DNA of 64,000 bases, from positions 620,001-684,000 of the forward strand of contig NZ_OZ034986.1 in assembly GCF_964030895.1 (NCBI RefSeq), in the 5' to 3' direction. Position numbers and translations under genes: made by a program. A model generated the notes under the pieces. It was not told the origin of the DNA and did no database searches. It saw only the letters and a list, made by a program, of their open reading frames with translations. This document shows, piece by piece, positions 53,304 to 64,000 of this stretch. The stretch comes from Spiroplasma endosymbiont of Nebria brevicollis (GTDB lineage: Bacteria > Bacillota_I > Bacilli_A > Mycoplasmatales > VBWQ01). Within the stretch, counting starts at the first letter, position 1; each line of letters starts with the position of its first letter.

Positions 53304-53669
53304 CTAGTCATTATTTTCAATTTTTCTTGGTTCAGTAATATTAATAATTATATTACTTTGTGTATTATTATCTTCTTCAATAATATCAAATTCATTAGGA
53401 TGTGATTTTCTTCAATGTTCATAAATTAATTGTGGAGTTACTAATGCTTTTTCTAACATATGAGTTGAAATAATACTACGTGTTTTATCATAACTTTTTA
53501 AAAATTTTACTTGTCATGGACTATTTCTACGTCGGCAATCATATATAAATTTTCTATCAATTCCAAGAGCGTTATTTAATCCTTGTGGTGTTAATGTTTT
53601 ATTTTTTGTTCGTAAATAATTACTAATTTTAACCTCATAATCTCCTAATTCTTTTCTTTGTTTTGGCAT
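53304..53669 (-). CDS. phage HTH protein, small-terminase-like, copy B
   Basis: A 121-aa protein. LTPQGLNNALGIDRKFIYDC is a clear helix-turn-helix; MLEKALVTPQLIYEHWRK follows. The middle differs strongly from copy A, while MPKQRKELG at the start and NIIINITEPRKIEN at the end are kept. It is first in the capsid operon and divergent from UPF0236. Confidence 0.6.
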
Positions 53670-53764
53670 ATTATTCACCTTTTATCCTTATGTATATTAT
53701 AACATTTACTATTATTCTTATATATAATCATTTTAGATTAATAATTAAGAAAGGAATTAATATT
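53670..53764. promoter_or_regulatory. divergent promoter region, copy B
   Basis: The reverse complement of 27483-27577, again exactly 95 bp. It contains TGTTATAAT for the HTH gene and TATATATAA toward UPF0236, whose SD is AGAAAGGAA. Confidence 0.6.
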
Positions 53765-54884
53765 ATGACTTTAATTAATAATGAATTTAATTATTATAAT
53801 TTTGATAATGAAATAAATAACAATACTATTAATTATTTAAAAAATAAATGATTAAATTATGATAATGATTGGTATAAAACTAAATATAAATATGTTAAAA
53901 CTGCTAAAAGAAGCCCAAAAACTCAATATGGTATAGTAGAAAATATTTATAGAAAATGTTATTTAAATTTAGAAAATAACGAATATTTTTATCCATTAGA
54001 TAATTATATAAAAATTAAAAAAAGAAAAAGAATAATTGATATTTTAGAAAATATAGTAATAAAAAACTCAGGAAATGGTAAAAGACAATGTGATATTAAA
54101 GATATAATTCCAAATTCTCATATTTCTAAGATGTCTATTACTAATATAATGAAAAATACTAAAATAAATATTGAAAAACCAAAAGAAAAAAAGATAGTCT
54201 TAGAAAATGAAAAATTATTTGTAAATATGGATGATTGTTTTTTAAATTTATTAAATGATAATAAAAAACAAAAATATCGTATTCGTACAATTAGCGCAAA
54301 TAATGGTACAGATTTAAAAAAATCTACTAAAAATAGAAATGTTTTGAAAGATAAAAAAATTATTTTTATGAAAACTAAAAATGGTCAAATAATTAAAAAA
54401 GTAGAATTAATTGATAAAATTTATGATTTTCTTAATTCAAATTTTATTTATAATAAAAGTAGTTTAGTATTTATTGGTGATGGCGCACCTTGAATTAAAA
54501 CTTCTGCTAAATCAGAAAATATTCCATATTTAATTGATAGATATCATGCTTGTAAAACATTAAAAAAAGCATTTATTTTTAATAGAAAATGAAAAATTAA
54601 AAAATGCTAAAAAACTATTTTATAATGGTAAATATTATGAATTATTAAAATTTTTAAAAGTAAATAATATTGATGAAAAAATATATAAATATTTTAAAAA
54701 TAATAAAGAAGGTATTATTAATCAAAAAGAAAACTGAAATCAAGGTGTTTGTGCTGAAAGTGATGTTTCACATTTAGTTAAATCATTAAAAGGGTATGGT
54801 GCTAAAATATATTCAGATAAAGTATTTAATAATATGCTTTTAATTAATTCAGCAAGAATTAATAAATTAAATCTATTGTTTTAA
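53765..54884 (+). pseudogene. UPF0236/ISLre2-like DDE transposase, one frameshift
   Basis: About 370 residues if joined. GNGKRQCDIKDIIPN, FVNMDDCFLNL (Asp 1), LVFIGDGAPWIK (Asp 2) and YLIDRYHACKTLKKAF are in the first frame, which is lost near 54590 at AAAATGAAAAATTAAAAAATG. The second frame carries NQGVCAESDVSHLVKSLKGYG with the third acidic residue and ends at 54884. These motifs are those of the ISLre2 transposase family to which UPF0236 belongs. The N terminus (MTLINNE) matches the copy at 27482. Confidence 0.75.
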
Positions 54885-55074
54885 TATTATTAAAACTAAA
54901 TAAATCTTAACTTAAATAGTTAGGAATTTTTGTTATAAAATAATAAAAATAAAAAGTAAAAATGCTGTATTTATATTAATAGTATGGTATAATAATACCA
55001 ACAATTAAATAATTTAATGTTGTCTTTCATTTAAAGAAAATTAAATTATAACTATTAACTTTATACGCCCATTA
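54885..55074. other. junction region, no gene
   Basis: AT-rich. GGTATAATAATACC (about 54993) is a small palindrome. The truncated fibre begins at about 55079, so a recombination junction lies here. Confidence 0.4.
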
Positions 55075-56880
55075 GTGCGGGGTCAAGGTGGATTAACTTA
55101 TAGTGAAACTAATCCAGATGACCCTTATTTTATCCCACCCGAAGTATTTAATTATTTAAGAAAAATTAAAGAATATCCAAATATTAAAGGTTTTAATTTA
55201 AAAGGAATAGAACCACAAAAAAATAATTATTTTAATAAATTTATTTCAAATTGTGGAGAAGATAGTCCATTAAATGCATATATACCATATACTAATATAA
55301 AATCATTAGATATTAGAACTAAAATTACTATTACTAATACACAAAATATGTTAAGACCAGTTGTTAATATTGATACTAGAGGTATTAATACAAGTACTAC
55401 AGTACCTGAATTTAAAAGTCCAAAAAAAACTATTAATATTAAATATGATAAAGAAACTCATATAGTTAATAGTGATGTTAGTGATAAAGTAATTTATTTT
55501 GATGACCTTGATGATAAAAAAAATGCTATTGAAATTTTAAAACATACTTTAGTACCTAATTTTATATATAAATGAGTTGCTTATAAAAATTTTAATCCGT
55601 TTACAGAAGATTACTCAAGTTATTTAAATGGAACTTTAATTCCAAAAAAATATGCAGATGATAAATTATTATTAAAACAAGATAAATTAATTGCAGGTAC
55701 TAATATAACTATTAAAGATAATATTATTAGTGCTACTGGTGGTAGTGAACCACCAGATTTAACTGATTATTATAAAAAAGAAGAAACTAATAATTTATTA
55801 GATAAAAAAGAAAGTATTGAAAATCATAATAATGATATAAAATCAGTAGAATTAAAAATTAGTCAACTTCATACTGAAGTAACTAATAATATGAGTAATA
55901 TAATTTTGAAACAAAATATTAAAGATGAAAAATTAATTACAGATAAAAAAGAAATTGTTCCTGCTATTAATGAAAATAATAAAATTAGTGCTACTGGGGG
56001 AAGTTCAGTTGATGAAAATAGAATATTTGATAATAAAGATGATAAAGATACTACTACTAATTTAATTAATAATGTTATTAAAAAAGGTGCTAATACATTA
56101 ACATATAGAAATAATCCGTTTGTAACTGATGATTTAGATATTCCACATAAAAAATATGTTGATGATAAAATTAATGAATTAAATTTTATTAAATGAAAAT
56201 CAGTTGGTACTATTAGTAATGAAAATATTGAATATAATTTTAAATTAAATACTTTATATAGAGTTGCTTATTCATGAGCATATCTTAAAAGTAATGGAAG
56301 TAGTAAATATTTAATTTTTATGTGAAGAGGCGCACCTGCTATATTAGATAGTACATTTCAAGCAGAAAATAATCAAAAGGTAGTAACTAATTATGTTGAT
56401 TTAGGTGTTACATCAGCAATGATTTATTTAAAAAAATATAATTATCAAACTGGTTTTTTGCTTTCATTAGAAGAAGCAGAAAATACAAATACTAAAAATT
56501 ATAGTGAACAAATATTACCAATAACTCCACCAATACCACCAACACCTTGTCCATGTCCAAAATGAAAAGAAGTAGGAACAAGACAAACTAAAGATAGAAT
56601 TTTATATGATTTTATTGTGGGTAAAAAATATAGAGTTACTTATATGTGATACGGAGATACGCAACCTATTTCTTATTCTATAACTAAAGAATTTGATAAA
56701 CTAGTATCAAACAAGAATGATTGTATATATACAATAGATAGTTATGTACGAAATTGAAGTTTAGTTAAAAATAGAATTGAGTTGTTTAAATTAGAAGTTA
56801 GTAATAATTTTATTAGAATTAACAACGCTGGTGGTATTATTTATGGAAATATTTTAAAATTAGAAGAATTACAAGAATAA
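55075..56880 (+). pseudogene. tail-fibre-like protein, 5'-truncated, copy C
   Basis: Matches the fibre at 46347-48392 from RGQGGLTYSETN on; about the first 95 residues are missing and GTG at 55075 is the only nearby start. Open to 56880 (about 600 codons). The central cassette (about 55979-56165) is ISATGGSSVDENR... and DIPHKKYVDDKI, unlike copy B; flanks are nearly the same. The tip has only a few substitutions. Confidence 0.65.
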
Positions 56881-56884
56881 ATAT

Positions 56885-56912
56885 AAAAAGTTACCAATTA
56901 AGGTAACTTTTT
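56885..56912. terminator. bidirectional terminator, copy C
   Basis: AAAAAGTTACC / GGTAACTTTTT between the converging fibre and long-gene operons. Confidence 0.85.
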
Positions 56913-56982
56913 AATTAGGTGCCAACCTAATGTTTTTCTTAATTAAACTCTAAGTAAGAATTTTTATATTATACATTATTAT

Positions 56983-57294
56983 TTAAGATTGTGGGGTTTT
57001 ATCTTTTTCTTGTAATTGTTTTACTTCTTTTCTTTTTTCATAATCATATAAAATTAATTTACCTTTTTTAATTCCTAATTCTTCTAACAATCCATTATAT
57101 TTTTTTTGAATTATTATTATACCTATTATTAAACCAAATATATTTAATGTTATGAATAAAACTAGAATACCCCAAGCACTCCTATCTTCTCGTATGCAAG
57201 TTAACATAGCTACACCTATCATTGTAAATAATGTAATAAAACCTAAAAGTAATATAGAACCTAGCACTGTTAATATTATTGCTCAAGTTGGCAT
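56983..57294 (-). CDS. 103-aa two-span membrane protein, holin-like
   Basis: MPTWAIILTVLGSILLL begins the first helix; the second is ILVLFITLNIFGLIIGIII. A charged tail of about 40 residues follows. AAAGGGGGAG precedes the ATG at 57294. It corresponds to the genes at 32323 and 46018, which differ in length and tail. Confidence 0.6.
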
Positions 57295-57332
57295 TTTTAT
57301 CTCCCCCTTTATAATAATAAATTATAATACAT

Positions 57333-60292
57333 TTATCTTACATTTAATACTATTTTAGTAATTGATATTGAATAACTGTCTGTATTTTCAATATATCATA
57401 AATCTTCATGTTGACTATTTGGGTGTCTTCCAGTTCTATTAGCCATAGAGTATAAATAAGTAGGAAATAATTGCAGTATAAATTTTAATCTTGAATTATC
57501 TAAATTTTTAAATCCAAGTAAAATATTACTATTATATTGTTTATTGTAAATAGTACCATTATGGTCTTCAGTTGCTGAAACGTTTATTGGTTTTTCATTT
57601 AATATATACAAGTTATCTTTGTTATTTACATGTTTACCCATTGTTGCAATACCTTTTCAAGTATGACTTAAATCATTATCGTATTTATTAATATTATAAT
57701 TATCATTATCTACTAATAATTCTTTATTATTACTATAATAAAGTAAGTCTTTTAAATCATAAGGAAATGTATGTGTATATTCTTTTTCACTAAATGTTTG
57801 AGATGTATAAAAATCTGGATAAGTAGAAGTAGTATTAGTATGTTTACTTGTTTTATAATTTCAAGAAATATAAATATCAATACTTTTGTAATATCTTTGT
57901 AAATCTTCAAAGTTTTTTATTAATAAAGTTGGGTCTAATAATGATTTAATATCTAAATCAATTTCTAAGGGCTTAATTTTTGGTTCTACAAAATTATTTC
58001 AATTATAAGGAGCATATCTCATACTATAATCACTGGTACTATTAATATCAAATATTTTTTCTAATGGTAAATCAGCAGTATAAGTAGGATTACTTGGAAT
58101 AATAACTATTTGTTTTGCTATATTTTGTGGACTTGGTGGTAAGATATTTGCTGGATAACTAAATGTAGTTTCTTCAGTTTCTTTATATTCATCATGATTT
58201 AATTTATATAAAGTAGTTCAATTAAAAGCATTACTAGTTAATGCTCCTTTATTTTTATATCTAAATTGTGCTATTGAAAGTTCATTATAATCACCTTGAT
58301 AAGTAAATGGATTATCACTATAAAATGTATGTCTTTCTTCACCTTGATGTAATGATTGAGTTACAATTGTATCAATAATGTATGCATAATTAGAACCTTC
58401 ACTAACACCATTACTTGTTGGATTTCATTGCATTTCTGTGTCTAAGTTAGTTAATGGACTTGCTATATTTAAAAATTCAGTATCTTCTGCTAAAATATAA
58501 ACTTTATTATTTTTCTTTTGTGATAAATCAACTGTACTTATTTGTTCTTTTGTTTTTAATTTATGACCAGTTTTAGGGTCTCATGGATATACTGATATTC
58601 TATCAGTTAATTTCATAGTCATAGCAGTTGTAGAAATATTAGCACCTAATAATTTACCAATAGCAAAAGCATTTTCATTAGCAAAAGCATTTAATGGAAT
58701 TAAACCACCATTACCAATAATATTTTCTAAATTATTTGTAAAAAATGCTGACATAAAACCATTAAAATATAACATTTTTTTATATTGTTGATTATTTTGA
58801 TTAATAATAAAACCAATTGGAATACCTAAACTTAAAACATTTAATAATTTACCAATTAATGGTATATCACTTAAAGCAAAAGGTAATCATTGTACACTAT
58901 CATAAGGCATTTGTATTAAACTACTAAATACTACTGAATTAAAATTTAATATAGCACTCATATATTTTTGACTTATTTTTGAATAATCTACAGTTGGTGA
59001 ACCAATAATTAAATTAGTATCTGGGTCTTTATATTTAAAATTACTAGACATATCTACATTATAATTACCAGAGATATTATTAATATTTCATTCACTATCT
59101 CAAAAGAATTTAGCTTCTCCAATTGCTGTACCATTACTATTAGTTGCTTTTGTTTTATCAAATGCTAACATACCTTTAAAATCTTTTGTAACAAATAAAT
59201 TTGCTTGTAAATTTAAACTAGTTGATAATCATTCTTTTCAATTTTTAAAATTAAGATATCCAGTAGGTTTTACATCCATTAAATTATAAAATGTAGTTTC
59301 TGGATGACTATTAGTAGTTATTTTATCATTAATACCTGCTAATAAACCACCATTATTTTTAACTGATGTATTTGAATGGTCATTATTACCAGCAATAAAT
59401 AATCTTCTTGAAGCAAATACTTTTTGTTCAAATATTTCATTATTATTAATTTGATTAGGTGCTTGACCTTGTATTATAGGTCTACCATAATAATAACAAC
59501 TAGATAATAATTCTAAACCATAAGATTGTCTATGACTATATCTAACTCCAATATCACGCATTAAAGTACGATTTAACGTTACTAAACTATTTTGAATAGT
59601 AGGGGGAAAGCATAACCACTACCTGGACTTGCATATTGTACATAATCAAGCGTATTTTGACCACTTGCTACTGCTCTATCATTAACTGAACTAAAAGTTA
59701 ATACTTGCATACTAAATTCACCATTATAAGGACTATAATAATTAGTTACATTTGAAATATATAATAATTGTCTATCTTGATTTTTACCAGTATTACCACC
59801 AATATTTTCATTTTTATCATTAAATACACAAAAAAATTGTAAATAATCATCTACTGTAATTTGTTCTTCAAACATAACTAATATATATTGTCTTGTTGTA
59901 GAAATTGTTTTAAATAATTGATTATTAGGTAAACCACCAAAATCTACACCACTTGTATCATCAATTAAATAAGCATTTCAATAATCACCAATTTTATATT
60001 GTTTAGTATAATATTGGTCTTGTCCAGTAGTTTTATGAGTAGTTGGGTCTGTTATACCTTTATTTTTTTGATAGATTTTAGTACTATTTTTTCAAATACA
60101 TACAACTGGAGTATTACCAGAAAGTATTAATTCATATTGACCAAAATCACTAATTTTACTATTAATAGGTTTATAACCAGTTTCAGTTAAAGGTATTGCT
60201 CCATTATTAATTATAAATGGAAATATTTTTCAATGACTTAAACGTTTAATTATTGCTTGTTGTCTCTTTAGATTTAGATGTGCGTGTTTCAT
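57333..60292 (-). pseudogene. long phage structural protein, copy C (one frameshift)
   Basis: About 985 residues, the longest version. From the ATG at 60292, inside the end of the portal gene, the first frame runs to about 59605 where a C5 run (GCTTTCCCCCTACT on the minus strand) breaks it; the next frame is then open to 57333. The central part (SPTVDYSKISQKYMS, ALSDIPLIGKLLNVL) is shared with copies A and B; the last 250 residues are unique. Copy C also has a short tandem duplication (NAFANENAF, about 58665). By place after the portal it may be a tail or ejection protein. Confidence 0.6.
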
Positions 60293-61601
60293 TAATTGAA
60301 TTCGTTGATGATTGCTCATTTTCACTATCTCCTAATTCTTTATTTAATTTTTTATTTTCTGTAATAATATTTTCAAATTTATTTTCTGCCATAAGTTGGT
60401 CAATATTATCATATTCACCAATTGCTTCACTTACTGTCATAGTACCATTATTTAATCTTGAATTAATAATTTGGTCTTGTACTATTTGGTCAGTCATTGC
60501 TATAGGTATAAATTTAAATGAATAAGGTCTTTCACCAATACCATTTCATAAATTTTCACTAATAAGAAGTAAATCAAATATACGATAAAAATAAGCACTA
60601 TAAAATGCTATTTTAATTTCTGTTGTTTCCATATCAAATTTATTATTAAACATACTTTGTGTTTTATTAGTATAAACATCATTACCATGTTCATCATAAT
60701 CATAACCAGAACCATTAAATATTGCTTTAGCAGTACCATTATAATCTAATCAATATTCACTAAATTTTGGGTCACCTTGTATAATTTGCATACTACCATT
60801 CCCATTTTTATCATATCCAGCACTACCAACATTAACTATCATATCTTTTTTAGGATTTTCAATAATATTACCATTTTCTTGCATTTCTTTAACTGTTTCA
60901 TTATCTAATACAGCAAATAAAGTAGTAACATTAAATTCTCTTTCTAATCTTTTTTTCTTAATAACTTGATTTAAATCTCATATTAAATCTCATACTGCTG
61001 TACAATCTGGATATGCATTTAAAGTAGTTGTATTACCATATAAATTAATAATTGGTAAATTAGTTATTTCAAAAATAGGAATATAATTAAATGGATTTTT
61101 AATTTCATAAGTATTTAATGGTGTTATATTTGGTTTTAATTTAGTTCTTGTAGAACCTAAAATAATATCTTTATTATTATCTTTATATGTTTCATATTTA
61201 ACTTTTCCATTTTGTATTGTTACTCAAGTTAAAGTAGCACTATCTGCTTGTTCATTAATAAAATAAAATTCTGCTGATTGTTCTTGTTCATTATATTTAG
61301 CAACTCTACCACAAAAACTATTAGGTAATATTTTAAGGGATTTACTATTATCTTCATTAACTATAATCATAATAAATACTTTACCCATTAGTGAATTTTG
61401 TAAACCAAATTTATAAAATTTTTCTAATCATTTATCTTTTAAATTCATTTCATTAAGATAATCTAATATTTCTTTTTTACTTGAATTAAATAAAAATCCT
61501 TTACCTAATCATAATTTAGTTGATTTTTGAGCAATAATCATTGGTATATCAATATATCAATCTTTTTTATCACAACTTAAATATTCCATTGTATTTATCA
61601 T
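60246..61601 (-). CDS. phage portal protein
   Basis: A 451-aa protein directly after the terminase with start ATG overlapping near its stop and GGTGGTGA before it. Features typical of portals: a basic N-terminal region, FCGRVAKYNEQEQSAEFYFI, a long middle, SEYWLDYNGTAKAIFNGSGYDYDE before a helical crown region and a charged Ser/Thr/Glu C terminus. Family is inferred from order and layout. Confidence 0.65.
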
Positions 61602-61602
61602 A

Positions 61603-63077
61603 TTAATCACCACCAAAATTATTTTTATTAATTAATAATTTATTATTAATACCATTAATTAATCATTTCATTTCATGCATTAATGCATACATATCACTAT
61701 CTCAAGTATCATCATGTAAATCTAACATTTTCGGACTATTATTATTAGTATCTAATTTCTTTTTATCTAATCATTGCATTAAACTATATTGTCTTTTAGT
61801 TTCTGGACATCTTTCTCAATTAAAACTAATAATATTTTTAAGCATACAAATTGTTGTAAAATCAATTCTATCATTTAAATATAAAATTGATTTATCTACT
61901 GCTATAAATTTTAATCATGTTATATTACGTTTTTTAACTCAACTTTTTAAAACATCAATAAATACTAACCCACCATTACCATAATCAACATAACAAGTAA
62001 AACCAAATAACATTGCTATATAACGTTTACTTTCATTAATATAATAATTAATAATATCATTTGCTAAAGTATCAGTATCTTTATATTGCATAGTAACATT
62101 ACTATGATAAAATTCACTTTCTTTATGTGCTCTTCTACCATTATCATTTTCACCAATAAATCATAATGAAGCAGATGTAGGATGACCACTTGGACTTGTT
62201 GCCATACCTATATCTAAACCACCAGTTAATCTTTGTACTTGAAAATCTAATTTAGTATTAACTTTATCTAAATATCTAGCAAAAATAGCACCTTGTAAAA
62301 TACTTGGTACACCATAATATCAACTTTGTGCTTTAATTGGATCTAATACTTTTAATTCTTCTAAATCATTAATCATATCTAATGTAAGATTATGAGCATT
62401 TACTTTTCAATTACTATAATGAAATAATTTAAAAATATTATTATCAAATATTGATTTAATTTGTTCATTTTTTTCTTTCATTATTTCTAAATTAAAAGGT
62501 ACAATTTTATTCATATATTCAATATAATATTGATAAATATTATCTGGATTACAACTTTTTATTTTTATTCTTTTTTTAGCATTACCTAATGCAAATGTTA
62601 TTGCTTGAAATTCTTGTTGACTAAATTCATTTGCTTCTTCACATCATTCAATTGCTAAATCAAAACCTTTTATTTCACTACGAGAAAGACCTTTTAAAGG
62701 TATTCTATCATTTGAATTACTATATACACCCATTATACCCTAATAAATGATTTAAAACCTTTAAAACGAAAGTCTGCTTGCTTATTAGGGTATTTTAAAG
62801 TAAAGTCTTTATAATCATTCAATCCAATTATTATTAAAGCATTATATATTTCTTTTACTAAATCATTAATATCTTTATTTAATTTTCTAAATGCATAAAT
62901 AGCAATTGATTTTTGTACTTTAATTGATATAACTATTAATATTGCTAATTCTTCTGCTATACTATATGTTTTACTAGAATATCTACTACCACTAAGATTA
63001 TATTCACTATGAGTAAAATCACTTTTATTTAATAATCAATAACTAATTTCATTTAAATAAGTAAATTCTTTATTCAT
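61603..63077 (-). pseudogene. phage large terminase (PBSX-like), one frameshift
   Basis: The N terminus has LSGSRYSSKTYSIAEELA, a Walker A region of the PBSX/T4-like terminases, and PNKQADFRFKGFKSF. The frame ends at TAA near 62750. One base more would join it to MGVYSNSNDRIPLKG and IEWCEEANEFSQQEFQ (Walker B and catalytic Glu), followed by the nuclease domain with TGGLDIGMA (first Asp). The 490-residue length after repair is normal. As written the ATPase is cut from the nuclease. Confidence 0.75.
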
Positions 63078-63081
63078 ATTA

Positions 63082-63231
63082 TTACTCCTTATTTTTATAA
63101 TATTCTTTTATTTCTTTTACTTTATTATTAAAATCTAATTGATGTTTTTTACACATTTTAAAAAATTGAACAGAAGTATTTTCTAAATCTGTAGATTGTA
63201 ATTTAATTAATAAAATTTCTCATCAAGACAT
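63082..63231 (-). CDS. 49-aa fusion of the 40-aa membrane gene and the zinc-finger gene
   Basis: The ATG at 63231 overlaps the RuvC stop. MSWWEILL comes from the 40-aa gene of copy A and IKLQSTDLENTSVQFF onward from the 58-aa gene; they join in frame at TATTAATTA, which occurs in both parents. The zinc-binding N terminus and the membrane helix are both lost, so function is doubtful. Confidence 0.55.
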
Positions 63232-63752
63232 TATTTCACTTCCTTATCTAAATAATATCAACCAATTAATAAACTATCAGCTTCATCATGATTTGATATT
63301 GTTATATTTCAATAATATTGTTCAATTAATTCATTTGCTAATTCTAATGATAAGTATTTATCTCATTTATTAATTTTTTTAAAATTTGCTACACTTCATT
63401 CTTTTAAATATCAATTTTGTCATTGTTTAGGACTTATTAACATATCTTTTGTTAATAATTTATTAAATTGTCCAGTAATAAAACCACGTAAATGGTCTAA
63501 AGTTTCTTTACCTTTACCAAATTTTGGATTAAATATCCCACGTTCAATTACTAAATATAAATTATTTTTATTTATACATTCATCATAACTATTAATTTCA
63601 TCAATTATAAAAGCATTAAATTTAATTTCAATATATTTTTCAGTATATTTTTTAAAACTATAACTATTTATTCATACTGGTTTTTTATTTTCTCATAATG
63701 TAAACCCAGTATTTTTTATACTTGGGTCAATTGAAAGTAAATAATTATTCAT
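63231..63752 (-). CDS. RuvC-like Holliday-junction resolvase, copy C
   Basis: A 173-aa protein with LLSIDPSIKNTGF, VIERGIFNPKFGKGKETLDH and SNHDEADSLLIGW, the catalytic acidic residues intact. It differs from copy A in residues 25-65 and 110-150 while the flanks are nearly the same. Confidence 0.75.
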
Positions 63753-64000
63753 TACTAAATACTACCTTATCTAAATTATCAATATTAGTTTGTATTTGTT
63801 CATAATTAATATTTATTTCTTCTTTTGGTTCTTCAATAGATTTTAATTTAATTTCTTTATTATCATTATTTGGATTATCAACATACATTATATTTTCATT
63901 TTCTAATACTATTGCTTGATCAATTTGCATTGCTCTATCAATAATATTTTGATTTTCTAATTTAATACTAGGGTCTTTATTAATATCTCTAATAATTGCT
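63745..64000 (-). CDS. recT: RecT, C-terminal part (cut by window end)
   Basis: The last 84 codons of a second recT. After a region different from copy A (IKLENQNIIDRAMQIDQ) it has the same tail, DNPNNDNKEIKLKSIEEP. It overlaps RuvC by 8 bases, as in copy A. Confidence 0.7.
   Translation of the reverse strand, partial: AIIRDINKDPSIKLENQNIIDRAMQIDQAIVLENENIMYVDNPNNDNKEIKLKSIEEPKEEININYEQIQTNIDNLDKVVFSNE

Larger units (their letters stand above)
43400..64000. mobile_element. prophage copies B and C, rearranged and joined
   Basis: About 20 kb of phage genes in alternating blocks. Copy B has the 3' part of the long gene (+), membrane protein, fibre to HTH (-) and UPF0236 (+). Copy C has a truncated fibre (+), then membrane protein, long gene, portal, terminase, RuvC and RecT (-), running out of the window. 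Junctions at about 44065 and 55079 cut genes. Confidence 0.7.

Noticed and set aside
1-64000. Standard-code open frames ending at TGA
   Set aside because: Most are fragments of longer genes in which TGA is Trp, or shadows on the opposite strand of real genes (for example those opposite ptsI, infB and fruA). They were joined or dropped.

Overview
The window is from a Spiroplasma-like mollicute. TGA must be read as tryptophan throughout: it occurs inside PtsI, NusA, IF-2, the SNF2 helicase, the capsid protein and nearly every other long gene, and each frame stays open only with that code. The DNA is very AT-rich, Shine-Dalgarno sites of the AAGGAG type are common, and the PTS and lipoprotein genes fit the genus. 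No species is claimed.

Bases 1 to about 26,420 are chromosomal backbone. They hold the end of an HD-domain hydrolase (yqeK-like), an ABC exporter, a PTS block (ptsI, a 90-aa membrane protein, crr), an azoreductase, a peroxiredoxin, a large SWIM/SNF2 helicase, and the nusA-rnpM-infB-rbfA translation operon with a promoter and a leader terminator in front. Between them lie decaying genes: a fructose PTS permease (fruA) with one stop and several frameshifts, two paralogous lipoproteins that share one duplicated leader, a helicase fragment, an IS3-type transposase tail, and an agmatine-deiminase-like protein whose active-site motifs have drifted.

From about 26,500 on the window is dominated by rearranged copies of one double-stranded DNA phage. 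Its genes are an early operon (zinc-ribbon proteins, a ribbon-helix-helix protein, PD-(D/E)XK nuclease, RecT, RuvC-like resolvase), large terminase, portal, a very long structural protein, a small membrane protein, a tail fibre, several tail or membrane proteins, major capsid, scaffold and a helix-turn-helix protein. A UPF0236/ISLre2-like DDE transposase gene is divergent from the last of these. Copy A (about 26.5-38.5 kb) is short: it has no terminase, portal or fibre and carries a chimeric structural gene. A chromosomal island (38.8-43.3 kb) follows, with a broken TSUP exporter, a broken flavodoxin-like reductase, a lipoprotein and two membrane proteins. From 43.4 kb to the end lie two or more joined pieces: copy B (44.0-54.9 kb, capsid-to-fibre module on the minus strand, with the 3' part of the long gene facing it) and copy C (55.1-64.0 kb, fibre facing long gene, portal, terminase, RuvC and RecT).

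The most interesting points are these. (1) The UPF0236 transposase sits in the same divergent arrangement next to the capsid module in both copies, which suggests a transposable, Mu-like phage. (2) The capsid modules form a 2.3-kb inverted repeat around the chromosomal island. (3) The long structural protein and the tail fibre exchange variable segments between copies. (4) Two matching hairpins and a G-quadruplex motif lie at the head of the early operon. (5) An IS1595-type insertion with an 8-bp target duplication splits a 40-aa phage gene. Many frameshifts fall in accessory genes; some lie in homopolymers and could be sequence errors.
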